The notes under the pieces are model-generated. The model did not search any database. It saw only the letters and a program-made list of their open reading frames with translations, and was not told the DNA's origin. Positions 1 through 5,714 of a DNA stretch of 49,191 bases are shown here, piece after piece (within the stretch, counting starts at the first letter, position 1; every line of letters starts with the position of its first letter). The DNA is from a virus. The position numbers and the translations under genes are program-made. The stretch is taken from IMG/VR virus record IMGVR_UViG_3300025030_000156, positions 1 through 49,191 of that record; one strand, given 5' to 3'.

Positions 1-105
1 TATCCAAACCGTAGACAGGTCATAGCCGCGTTCTATAACCCATTCAATCGCAGGGTCACAGGCGTGATGCTTTTGCAACCAGGTTACGAATTGTTTGTGG
101 TCCAT
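1..105 (-). CDS. N-terminal part of Ala-rich Imm-5-like protein, cut by window edge
   Basis: An ATG at 105-103 preceded by GGAGGAGTAA opens a frame that runs off the left edge after 35 codons. The visible part contains a KHHACDPAIEWV stretch and ends STVWI. From memory, phage proteins annotated as putative immunity (Imm-5-like) begin with an Ala-Cys-x-x-x-x-x-Trp region, then a tryptophan-rich DWMLW-type segment, then a CxCARLALPxxPxGE segment and an Ala-rich tail. The last two parts are present at the right edge of the window (48651-49190). I infer that this is the first exon-like piece of the same gene, split by the choice of ends. The gene sits just after the 106-291 gene, with the same ribosome-binding cassette that follows 48651. 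Confidence 0.7.
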   Translation of the reverse strand, partial: MDHKQFVTWLQKHHACDPAIEWVIERGYDLSTVWI

Positions 106-291
106 TTACTCCTCCTTGCCCGCCGCGGCGTCGCGGCGTTCACGATGCGCAACCACACGTTCAAGCGCATCAAAGGCCAACTCAATAAGTTTGTCCCGTC
201 CTTGATCTTTTACCGTCACGAGTGCCACTCTCAATAAGGCATCTGATTGTTTAATCATCTGGCACAAGAGAAGAAGTTTCTTATCCGTCAT
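106..291 (-). CDS. Hypothetical 61-residue protein
   Basis: Short soluble protein, predicted mostly helical, starting at an ATG preceded by AGGAGGGACT. I do not recognise a family. It lies directly downstream of the DnaB-type helicase gene and upstream of the edge-split Ala-rich gene, so it belongs to the replication operon. Its last residues (AAAGKEE, stop) and the following ribosome-binding site are almost identical to the end of the gene at 48651, which suggests a small duplication of a gene end plus Shine-Dalgarno unit. Confidence 0.7.
   Translation of the reverse strand: MTDKKLLLLCQMIKQSDALLRVALVTVKDQGRDKLIELAFDALERVVAHRERRDAAAGKEE
108..127. repeat. 20-nt gene-end and ribosome-binding-site repeat
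   Basis: ACTCCTCCTTGCCCGCCGCG is identical at 108-127 and 48653-48672. Both copies are the last codons (AGKEE) and stop of a gene plus the Shine-Dalgarno of the next. Confidence 0.8.
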
Positions 292-299
292 AGTCCCTC

Positions 300-1583
300 C
301 TAATAGTCCGAAAATTTCGTCATGTTCTTGTAGAATTTTAACGTCGCTATCCCCGTCGGCCCCTGCCGCTGTTTCGCTATGATGATCTCCGCGTTGCCGT
401 CGTGTTTGCTTCTGTCCTGTTCATAGTAGTCCTGCCTGTAGAGGAGGATGATAAGGTCCGCATCCTGTTCCAGGTTTCCGCTCTCACGCAGGTCAGACAT
501 TTTGGGGCGCTTGGATTTTCTGTCCTTGTGTTCCACGTCCCTGTTGAGTTGCGCAACGGCGATGACAGGGCAGTTCAATTCTTTGGCAGTGAGTTTCAAC
601 CCTCTGCTGATTTCCCCAAGTTCATCATTCCTGTTCTGCCTCGCTCGCACGGACCGCATGAGGTGAACGTGGTCAACGATTATCACGTCCAGCCCCTGCT
701 CCATTTTTAGACGACGGCATTTCCCCCGCACGTCCAGTGCAGTCATGGAAGGCGTATGGTCAATCATGACCGGAAATTCTTTTGTGGTGTCCTCGATGCC
801 AAGCGCCGCCATTTCGTCCGTTGAGAGATTGTGTTTCAATGCCGCTTGGAGATTGATACCGCAGGAAACGCAGATCATCCGCAGGACCAGCTCCTTTGCG
901 CTCATTTCCAAACTCATGAACCCCACGCGCTTCCGCACCTTTGACAGATTCATCGCAATCGCCACGGCCAGGGCGGTTTTTCCCATCCCGGTCCTGCCGG
1001 CGAGGTAGCACAGATTCCCCGGCCGCATGCCAACCAGGAGTTCATCCACGGCGCGGAACCCGGTATAAATCGCATTTGGGCCCGTCCCACGGGGCGTCTC
1101 CTCGAGCTCCCGCGTGATAGTTTCCCTCAAGACCGCGCCGTCATGGAAGCCGCCATGGCGGGAGCGACCGGCAAGGGCCGTGACTCCGGCATCGAGGGCA
1201 TCCAACACGGCAGCAGGATCTGCGCCGGCGGCATTCGCGGCCTTAATGGCCCCACCGGCGGCGTCCAGCACTCCTCTCAGGACCGCGAATTTCCGCACGA
1301 TGGCCGCATAGTTTTCGACGTGTAAAAAATCCGCCATGCCGTCGGCCAACGCGGCGAGGCTCATGATGTCCCCTTGATCCGTAAGCCCGGCTCCAAGGAC
1401 GGTCAGGTCAATCGCCGTCCCCGCCTCCGCCAAGAAAAGCATGGCGGCATAGATGCGTTGGTGAATTGCGAGGTAAAAATCTTCCGGCCTCAACTCCGCA
1501 ATGACGCGGTAGAGGCAGGAAGGCTCGGCCAGGATGGAACCCAGGACCGCCCGCTCGGCGGCGGGGTCGTAAAGGACCTTCAC
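300..1583 (-). CDS. dnaB-like: Replicative DNA helicase, DnaB family
   Basis: Hexameric 5'-3' helicase that unwinds the phage replication fork and would recruit host primase and polymerase. 427 residues, close to the usual DnaB length. Residues 1-135 match the DnaB N-terminal helical domain (PAAERAVLGSIL at the start). The RecA-like motor has Walker A GRTGMGKT at 196-203, the SLEM glutamate near 225, Walker B IIVDHVHLM at 301-309, and the typical DLRESGNLEQDADLI segment at 364-378. The GTG start at 1583 overlaps the stop of the upstream gene (GTGA), so translation is coupled. An in-frame upstream ATG at 1685 lies inside the neighbour and gives a non-DnaB extension, so it was not used. No primase or polymerase was recognised in the window. 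Confidence 0.95.
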   Translation of the reverse strand: MKVLYDPAAERAVLGSILAEPSCLYRVIAELRPEDFYLAIHQRIYAAMLFLAEAGTAIDLTVLGAGLTDQGDIMSLAALADGMADFLHVENYAAIVRKFAVLRGVLDAAGGAIKAANAAGADPAAVLDALDAGVTALAGRSRHGGFHDGAVLRETITRELEETPRGTGPNAIYTGFRAVDELLVGMRPGNLCYLAGRTGMGKTALAVAIAMNLSKVRKRVGFMSLEMSAKELVLRMICVSCGINLQAALKHNLSTDEMAALGIEDTTKEFPVMIDHTPSMTALDVRGKCRRLKMEQGLDVIIVDHVHLMRSVRARQNRNDELGEISRGLKLTAKELNCPVIAVAQLNRDVEHKDRKSKRPKMSDLRESGNLEQDADLIILLYRQDYYEQDRSKHDGNAEIIIAKQRQGPTGIATLKFYKNMTKFSDY

Positions 1584-2470
1584 CCCCGGCCCTCCATGCG
1601 CTCCCGCTCGAACTCCGCCCGCATGGCATCGAATCCCCCGGCGCGGATGCAGTCCCCCGGCGTGGGGTACTTGCGGTCCTTCCACTCCTCAAAGAGGGCG
1701 GGGATGTTTTCGCAGGGTGGGGCGGGTGGGGGTGGGTTTTCCTCCCCGTCCTTGTCCCGGAAGCGTCGCCAGGTCCGGACCACGGCTTTCCAGTCTTTGA
1801 TCGGTTTCCCTTTTTTCAGTTCCCAGCCTTGCGCGTAGGCATCCACAAAGGCCTCACTATCGAAACGCCTCTCCCCGATTTCGTCCAGGTATGACTGAAC
1901 CTCGGCGGCGGTTGGCGGGATGAAATCCCCTTGCTTCTGCTTCTTTTCTTTTAGAGCGGGAGCGGGAGCGGGAGCGGGAGCGGGAGCGGGAGCGGGGGTT
2001 ATCCCCGTTGCATGCAAATGATTGCCACTTGCAGCCGTTTGCATATCAATTGCAGTAGTGTGCTTCTGTTTGCGCCGCTCGTGCATGGCCTTTGCGGCTG
2101 CTCGCCGTAGATCGGATATCGTCTCCCCTCGGGCTTGTCGCTCGAATTCCCGCTCCATCCTTTTCCGCACATAATCAGGCGCATGATCATAAAGGTCGTG
2201 GATTTGGTATAGCCCGGAGTCTGCCTTTTCGATGAATCCGGGCTGTCCGACCCCGCCACAGGACGCCAGGGCTTCGGCAAGTTCGCCAGGGCCTCCTTGC
2301 CACTGGCAACGGGCTTCAACGTCCACGGCGTCGCCTATGAGGGCATCGCCGCTTTCATACGATGGCTCCCATAGATATTCCAAATATCCCCGGATGAACG
2401 GCTCTGGCAATCGGAGCATCCGAACGAGGCGGCTAAATTTTCGGTGCAGCCGTAGGTTGGGCCTGCCCAT
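1580..2470 (-). CDS. Replication initiator or helicase-loader-like protein
   Basis: 296 residues. The N-terminal part (MGRPNLRLHRKFSRLVRMLRLPE and on) resembles winged-helix phage replication proteins. The middle is a low-complexity linker with a (Pro-Ala)n tract encoded by seven AGCGGG units, and the C-terminal part (about 190-296), with its ELKKGKPIKDWKAVVRTW segment, resembles the DnaD/DnaB-like region found in phage replication proteins. The start at 2470 follows AGGAGGTAGA; an upstream in-frame ATG at 2506 lacks such a site. It is coupled to the DnaB gene by a GTGA overlap, which supports a role as origin-binding or helicase-loading partner. The family assignment is by pattern only. Confidence 0.8.
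   Translation of the reverse strand: MGRPNLRLHRKFSRLVRMLRLPEPFIRGYLEYLWEPSYESGDALIGDAVDVEARCQWQGGPGELAEALASCGGVGQPGFIEKADSGLYQIHDLYDHAPDYVRKRMEREFERQARGETISDLRRAAAKAMHERRKQKHTTAIDMQTAASGNHLHATGITPAPAPAPAPAPAPALKEKKQKQGDFIPPTAAEVQSYLDEIGERRFDSEAFVDAYAQGWELKKGKPIKDWKAVVRTWRRFRDKDGEENPPPPAPPCENIPALFEEWKDRKYPTPGDCIRAGGFDAMRAEFERERMEGRG
1955..1996. repeat. Hexanucleotide tandem repeat (AGCGGG)x7
   Basis: Seven perfect AGCGGG units on the + strand. Read on the coding (-) strand they give a Pro-Ala linker between the two domains of the replication protein. Because the unit is a multiple of three, slippage changes linker length without breaking the frame. Confidence 0.9.
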
Positions 2471-2471
2471 T

Positions 2472-2597
2472 CTACCTCCTAAAAAATGCGCCCCCCAGGG
2501 TGTCATGAAAACAGCATCGTGGCCGGGCGGCCAAGAGACGATCTTCCCCTGGGAGGCGCAATCTGAAATGGCATGGATGGGATAATGCTATTTTCAT
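2472..2597 (-). CDS. Possible 41-residue leader peptide (doubtful)
   Basis: ATG at 2597 lies about 3 nt inside the transcript predicted from the promoter at 2607-2635, and the frame ends at a TAG that overlaps the Shine-Dalgarno sequence of the replication gene at 2470. There is no ribosome-binding site of its own and the composition (Arg, Cys, His rich) is not typical. It could be a leaderless leader peptide or chance coding within a structured RNA. Confidence 0.2.
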   Translation of the reverse strand: MKIALSHPCHFRLRLPGEDRLLAARPRCCFHDTLGGAFFRR

Positions 2598-2600
2598 GAC
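2502..2600 (-). promoter_or_regulatory. Structured leader RNA upstream of the replication genes
   Basis: Arms 2502-2517 (GTCATGAAAACAGCAT on +) and 2585-2600 (ATGCTATTTTCATGAC on +) pair in the minus-strand transcript over 16 positions with a single G-U pair. The outer arm begins at the predicted transcription start (about 2600). The enclosed loop of about 67 nt holds a second small hairpin (TGGCC-GCCC-GGCCA, 2520-2533). The stem ends about 30 nt before the ribosome-binding site of the gene starting at 2470. This is a plausible translational or stability control element; the inverted repeat could also act at DNA level as a binding site or origin element. Confidence 0.6.
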
Positions 2601-2606
2601 GCTCCC

Positions 2607-2635
2607 ATCCTAAACCCTTCCGCCGGGCTTGTCAA
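2607..2635 (-). promoter_or_regulatory. Sigma70-type promoter for the replication genes
   Basis: On the minus strand, a consensus -35 TTGACA (2635-2630), a spacer of 17 bp and a -10 TAGGAT (2612-2607, four of six matches). The predicted start is near 2600, at the edge of the long inverted repeat. It lies in the gap between 2470 and 2690. Confidence 0.6.
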
Positions 2636-2689
2636 GCGGATATTAGGCGCCATCATGCCCCCCCCGTGCAATCGGGAACGCCTCATGCT

Positions 2690-2800
2690 TCACACCGTCC
2701 AGGAGGCCGCCAAGTTCCCCGCCGCATCGTATGGGATCAGCGTGGCGGTGTAGCGGGCGTCGTCCTCAATCTTTGTGATTGCCTTCTCCAGTTCGCTCAC
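2690..2800 (-). CDS. Small 36-residue protein
   Basis: A GTG start at 2800-2798 overlaps the TGA of the RlpA-like gene (GTGA) and is preceded by AAAGGAGGTGGCACC, an excellent ribosome-binding site. The product begins MSELEKAITKIEDDARYTAT and ends AASWTV. The amphipathic, acidic start and strong site argue that it is translated. No family is recognised. It is the last gene before the intergenic leader and promoter of the replication genes. Confidence 0.65.
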   Translation of the reverse strand: MSELEKAITKIEDDARYTATLIPYDAAGNLAASWTV

Positions 2801-3207
2801 GGTGCCACCTCCTTTGATTTGTAAATCCGCACATCAGCTACACCCGCTGAGACCATCCCCAGGGCCACCGCCGCCGCGTAGGACAGGTCCAGGACCCGGC
2901 CCGCGATGTAGGGGCCACGATCCGTGATTTCGACCACCACGGCCCGCCCCGTGGCCTCGCAGACCACCTCCACGACGGACCCCATGGGCAACGTCCTTGA
3001 CGCGGCGGTCATGGCGTGCATGTCGAACGGCTCCCCCGAGGAGGTCAAGCGTCCGTGATGCCACGCTCCGTACCATGAGGCGATGCCGCTCTCGGCTACC
3101 GGGGGCCGCCATGGGGTCCCCCAGCCGTCCGGGATTACCGGACGACTGCCCGGTGCCCAGGCGATGCAGGGCGCGAACAGCAGGGCGGCGAGGAGGAGGC
3201 GCGTCAT
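2797..3207 (-). CDS. RlpA-like secreted double-psi beta-barrel protein
   Basis: 136 residues. Residues 1-17 are a signal peptide (MTRLLLAALLFAPCIAWA). The rest carries the RlpA/double-psi beta-barrel hallmark GIASWYG (near 42-48), the following HGRLTSSGEPFDMHAMTAASRTLPMGSVVEV block and the ITDRGPY motif (about 94-100). RlpA proteins bind or cleave denuded glycan strands of peptidoglycan; expansin-like relatives share the fold. There is no lipobox cysteine, so it would be periplasmic or secreted rather than lipid-anchored. In the phage it might modify the host wall during infection or aid lysis, but it sits in the operon of small early genes and far from the endolysin. It overlaps the upstream gene by ATGA. 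Confidence 0.88.
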   Translation of the reverse strand: MTRLLLAALLFAPCIAWAPGSRPVIPDGWGTPWRPPVAESGIASWYGAWHHGRLTSSGEPFDMHAMTAASRTLPMGSVVEVVCEATGRAVVVEITDRGPYIAGRVLDLSYAAAVALGMVSAGVADVRIYKSKEVAP

Positions 3208-3428
3208 ACGGGATTGCGGCGGTGCATCCCGAAGCCCCGCGTCCCGTATTGGGATTTTTTACGCTCAGAACGCGCCCTCACTTGTGCACAGAAGTTTGCG
3301 TTAGACGGGATGTGCCCCGGTCCGCTGTGCGCGGATTTCCATTCGGCCTCCAAAGGCGCGATCTCTGCGGCGGTTGCACACGATATGCACCACGTTGCGC
3401 CACAAGAGCAATACCATTTTTTATTCAT
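3204..3428 (-). CDS. Small Cys-containing hypothetical protein
   Basis: 74 residues with an N-terminal CSCGATWCISC cluster that could bind zinc or a metal, followed by a basic tail. The start at 3428 follows GGAGGTGAGCT. It is coupled to the RlpA-like gene by an ATGA overlap. No family is recognised. It is one of at least ten small Cys-rich proteins in the minus-strand operons. Confidence 0.7.
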   Translation of the reverse strand: MNKKWYCSCGATWCISCATAAEIAPLEAEWKSAHSGPGHIPSNANFCAQVRARSERKKSQYGTRGFGMHRRNPV

Positions 3429-3441
3429 AGCTCACCTCCAG

Positions 3442-3600
3442 TCATTTCTCCGGCTCCCCCAGGGGGTCGCCCGGATGCCACACGCCCTTGTACCATGTGC
3501 AATTATCCGCGCACCATTGCGCCCGCTCCTTGGCGTTATTACAGATCGAGCATGGGAATTGCATATCAATGCCTGCGGTAATTTGGAAACTGTCTTTCAT
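3442..3600 (-). CDS. 52-residue zinc-ribbon-like protein
   Basis: The ATG at 3600 follows GAAAGGAGGAGAGTT. The sequence holds PCSICNN and WCADNC, giving CxxC and CxxxC pairs about 10 residues apart, a likely zinc site, then a WYKGVWHPGDPLGEPEK tail. The stop is 13 nt before the start of the next gene. Function unknown; by its position it is a host-takeover or accessory early gene. Confidence 0.75.
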   Translation of the reverse strand: MKDSFQITAGIDMQFPCSICNNAKERAQWCADNCTWYKGVWHPGDPLGEPEK

Positions 3601-3878
3601 AACTCTCCTCCTTTCAGATTAGAAAACGGGGCGCGGGCCAGGAATCCCATTGACGGCGGCATGCGGCATGAAGGCGTCTCTGCCGCCATATGTTCCGCCA
3701 ATCGGTCCTGATTTCCCGCGCCCCAAACTACAATCGCCCCGTGGCCGGAATTGATACCGGCTGCCGGGATACACTGTTTCCAGTGCTCGCTTCTCCGCCT
3801 AATAGACGGAAGGCTACATACTCGCACCGGCGGTAGCCTAACAGCGTGTCCTTCCACGCCGCACGGGGCGAAAATCAT
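3597..3878 (-). CDS. Hypothetical 93-residue protein
   Basis: The ATG at 3878 overlaps the stop of the preceding gene (ATGA) and the frame ends with another ATGA overlap at 3600. Its final codons supply the Shine-Dalgarno of the next gene. A longer version from 3935 would lie inside the upstream gene, so the overlapping start is preferred. Composition is not strongly diagnostic (a GHGAIVVWGAGNQDRLAEHMA stretch is visible) and no family is recognised, so coding status rests mainly on the two couplings. Confidence 0.5.
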   Translation of the reverse strand: MIFAPCGVEGHAVRLPPVRVCSLPSIRRRSEHWKQCIPAAGINSGHGAIVVWGAGNQDRLAEHMAAETPSCRMPPSMGFLARAPFSNLKGGEL

Positions 3879-4156
3879 GGTTTTATGATCGTACCAGCCG
3901 GCAGGATGCCAGACTGGAGGCTGGAGACCATCCAATGCTCGACGTGAACCAGGATGATCTTGTCCCGGCGTCCGGGATCCCCGCGGAGGTTCTTCACGAT
4001 GTTGTCGGGAACGGCCAGGTGCAGCTTCCCGGGCCCGCCGTCCCGCCCACGGGCGCTGTCATAGACGAGACCGGAAGCGTCCAGCACCGTCACGGCAGGA
4101 TGACCAAGGAACTTCCCGAGGGTATCCTTCTGCTGAGCGTTGAACTTGGCGATCAC
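3875..4156 (-). CDS. Hypothetical 93-residue protein
   Basis: Begins MIAKFNAQQKDTLGKFLGHP and includes a beta-rich middle. No family is recognised. It is linked upstream to the 65-residue gene and downstream to the 93-residue gene by 4-nt ATGA overlaps, which supports real translation as part of the operon started at 5260. Confidence 0.65.
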   Translation of the reverse strand: MIAKFNAQQKDTLGKFLGHPAVTVLDASGLVYDSARGRDGGPGKLHLAVPDNIVKNLRGDPGRRDKIILVHVEHWMVSSLQSGILPAGTIIKP

Positions 4157-4350
4157 CGCTCCTTCTCCTTCTTGTCCTCAAACCAGATGGTGATAAAGGA
4201 GTCCTGCACACTTGAAACGGCCATTCCTGGGTCAATGAGGATGGATATCCGGTCGGGGTAGAAGAACGCGGTGCCGACCGTACGTTGCTTGTAGTGTCCA
4301 TCATTTTCCTTGAATGAGTGTGAGATTGGTCGAACTTTCTCTACGGGCAT
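4153..4350 (-). CDS. Hypothetical 65-residue protein
   Basis: Start at 4350 preceded by GTAGGAGTACTC. The product is mixed beta (FYPDRISILIDPGMAVSSVQ, FITIWFEDKKEKER) and soluble, the type of short beta sheet protein often found in single-strand or DNA-metabolism accessory proteins of phages, but no family can be named. It overlaps the downstream gene by ATGA. Confidence 0.7.
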   Translation of the reverse strand: MPVEKVRPISHSFKENDGHYKQRTVGTAFFYPDRISILIDPGMAVSSVQDSFITIWFEDKKEKER

Positions 4351-4358
4351 GAGTACTC

Positions 4359-4595
4359 CTACATGATTTCGTCAATGTTGAGGCCATCGAGACTTCGGAA
4401 CGGCGTCACGATGCCGATCTCGGCGCAGTTTCGATGGCACAGTGGGCAATGGTGGTTGCGGATTGAGAGTCCAATGATGTTCTTCTTCTTCGCGGGGGGT
4501 TCAAAGCGGTAAATGCCGGTGATCTTGAGTGTCTTTTTGCAGTCTGGACACACCGGTCGGAACTGGGTGCCGCGGCGGGTCTTGGGGAATTTCAT
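4359..4595 (-). CDS. Zinc-ribbon protein
   Basis: 78 residues with CPDCKK (about residues 16-21) and CPLCHRNC (about 50-57), forming a two-knuckle zinc ribbon separated by about 30 residues. Such ribbons in phages act in nucleic-acid binding or as adaptors; no specific role is visible. The start at 4595 overlaps the stop of the 222-residue gene by ATGA. Confidence 0.75.
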   Translation of the reverse strand: MKFPKTRRGTQFRPVCPDCKKTLKITGIYRFEPPAKKKNIIGLSIRNHHCPLCHRNCAEIGIVTPFRSLDGLNIDEIM

Positions 4596-5260
4596 CGTTC
4601 TTTGCCCTCCCTGGCCACCAAGAGTTTCTTGATTTCGCGCCGGGCGGCCCTGTAGGCGTCCATGGCGCTTTCTCCGAGATCCATGTTTTCGATGGGCGCC
4701 GCGTTCTGGTAGAACATGCCGGCGAGGAGTTTGAAGAGGACATCACCCTCTGGCTGAACGCCGCCGAAACTTCCACAGTGAATACGCAGGCGAAGATCGT
4801 GGGCGAAAAAGTCGCCCTCGAAGACGCAGTCCACGGTGTAATTTGGGAAAAATACCACACAATCCCACACACCTGAGAGTCCGACATGTTGCAGTTGCCC
4901 GCCATCAAAGAGAAGTGCGTTTTCCACGTCCTCCGCGGGCTTGAACGAACAATTTTTGAGGGTGCAGTCCGTGAAGTGCAAGATTCCTCCTGGGAAAATG
5001 CAGTCCTCAAAGACGACATTCTTCCAAAAGATGCCCATGGATGGGAAAACGCACTCCTTGAAGCGCGTCACCCGACTCAGGACGCTCGGGAAATACTGGA
5101 TGCGGCCGGTGAGCATCAGCGGCTGATGGTCGGCGTAGTGCTGGAGCGCGTACTCCATGGTAACGAAGTCCGTTATTGGGTTGAACGGCACTTTTGAAAG
5201 AATCGTGGATGATCCCAACGAGGCTGCGCACACTGAGGTAGTCCGGTTTTGGTCATTCAT
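4592..5260 (-). CDS. Beta-helix-like (pentapeptide-type) protein
   Basis: 222 residues. From about 60 to 135 it shows regularly spaced aromatic and Cys positions (VTRFKECVFPSM, WKNVVFEDCIFPGG, FTDCTLKNCSFKP) as in right-handed beta-helix or pentapeptide-repeat proteins, some of which mimic DNA or protect gyrase. The repeat is degenerate, so the fold is an inference. It is the first gene of the leftward operon. The ATG at 5260 lies about 7 nt from the predicted -10, so its mRNA would be leaderless; an alternative start is ATG at 5158, which would leave a leader of about 100 nt. The first 30 codons overlap, antisense, a DNA segment resembling the end of the FmdB-like gene. Confidence 0.72.
   Translation of the reverse strand: MNDQNRTTSVCAASLGSSTILSKVPFNPITDFVTMEYALQHYADHQPLMLTGRIQYFPSVLSRVTRFKECVFPSMGIFWKNVVFEDCIFPGGILHFTDCTLKNCSFKPAEDVENALLFDGGQLQHVGLSGVWDCVVFFPNYTVDCVFEGDFFAHDLRLRIHCGSFGGVQPEGDVLFKLLAGMFYQNAAPIENMDLGESAMDAYRAARREIKKLLVAREGKER
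5193..5234 (+). repeat. Diverged copy of the 3' end of the FmdB-like gene
   Basis: This 42-nt segment matches 15457-15498 at 38 of 42 positions. Read on +, both encode FERIV(N/D)DPN(Q/E)AAHT. Here the + strand frame (ATG at 5155, stop at 5271) is short and antisense to the beginning of the 222-residue gene. Confidence 0.75.
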
Positions 5261-5266
5261 GCCTAT

Positions 5267-5295
5267 AGTTTAGGCCAAGATGTGGGCTTTGTCAA
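5267..5295 (-). promoter_or_regulatory. Leftward promoter with leaderless start
   Basis: Minus strand: perfect -35 TTGACA (5295-5290), 17-bp spacer, -10 TAAACT (5272-5267). Six bases (ATAGGC) separate the -10 from the ATG at 5260, so the expected start of transcription is at the start codon itself. It drives the leftward early operon. Confidence 0.65.
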
Positions 5296-5324
5296 GGGGA
5301 TGTTGGAGTAGTGGGGCATTTTGC

Positions 5325-5353
5325 TTGACAATCTACTGTAGATTGCCCATATT
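5325..5353 (+). promoter_or_regulatory. Rightward promoter with leaderless start
   Basis: Plus strand: perfect -35 TTGACA (5325-5330), 17-bp spacer, -10 CATATT (5348-5353). The ATG of the SSB-like gene is at 5361, seven bases after the -10, so the message is predicted to be leaderless. The spacer holds a perfect palindrome, so the promoter is likely repressed. Confidence 0.65.
5329..5345. promoter_or_regulatory. Palindromic operator inside the rightward promoter
   Basis: CAATCTACTGTAGATTG is a perfect inverted repeat with 8-bp arms about one central base, lying exactly between -35 and -10, where a bound dimer would block RNA polymerase. A close relative (AATCTGCTGTAGATT) is at 44813-44827 and its right half recurs at 45093-45101, which suggests one regulator acting at both loci. 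No repressor gene could be identified. Confidence 0.65.
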
Positions 5354-5360
5354 GTAGGGG

Positions 5361-5714
5361 ATGCCAGTCTACTGCATTGCAGACGGCGAAATCTTTAAAC
5401 TACAGTCCGTGGTTGTGCCCAGGGACGATGAAGAGAAGGCTTTTTGGCGATTCACGCTGTCGTCCCCCCACACGCTCGGGAGGTCCAAGGGCCTGCCCGT
5501 GTTGCTGTTTTGGCCCTGCGTTCTCTACGACTGGAAGCTGGGCCAGAAACTTTTGGAAGGCGATTACCTGGAAGTGGCAGGGGAACTGTCGAAGAAATGG
5601 CACGGGCCTGAGCGCCAAAAGCGCTGGTCAACCTCCTTGGTGGTCACGGAGATTAAGGCCCACACCCGCCCGGCGGATCCCGCGGCGGCATCTGACCCAG
5701 GAGGTCTACCGTGA
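5361..5714 (+). CDS. Single-stranded DNA-binding (SSB-like) OB-fold protein
   Basis: 117 residues. The central part shows the SSB pattern of hydrophobic strands, then LLEGDYLEVAGELSKKW and QKRWSTSLVVTEIKAH, matching the KGD-x-V-x-V-x-G-x-L and sugar-strand region of bacterial SSB, followed by a Pro/Ala-rich tail with no clear acidic DDDIPF-type tip. It would coat single-stranded DNA in replication and recombination and partner the RecT-like protein. It is the first gene of the rightward operon and its start codon is close to the predicted transcription start. Assignment is by pattern; a generic OB-fold is the alternative. Confidence 0.65.
   Translation: MPVYCIADGEIFKLQSVVVPRDDEEKAFWRFTLSSPHTLGRSKGLPVLLFWPCVLYDWKLGQKLLEGDYLEVAGELSKKWHGPERQKRWSTSLVVTEIKAHTRPADPAAASDPGGLP

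Noticed and set aside
1955-1996. Possible CRISPR-like or satellite repeat
   Set aside because: Units are contiguous hexanucleotides within a coding linker, with no spacers.
3875-3935. Longer start at 3935 for the 93-residue gene
   Set aside because: The longer start has no ribosome-binding site and lies inside the upstream gene; the ATGA-coupled start at 3878 is better.
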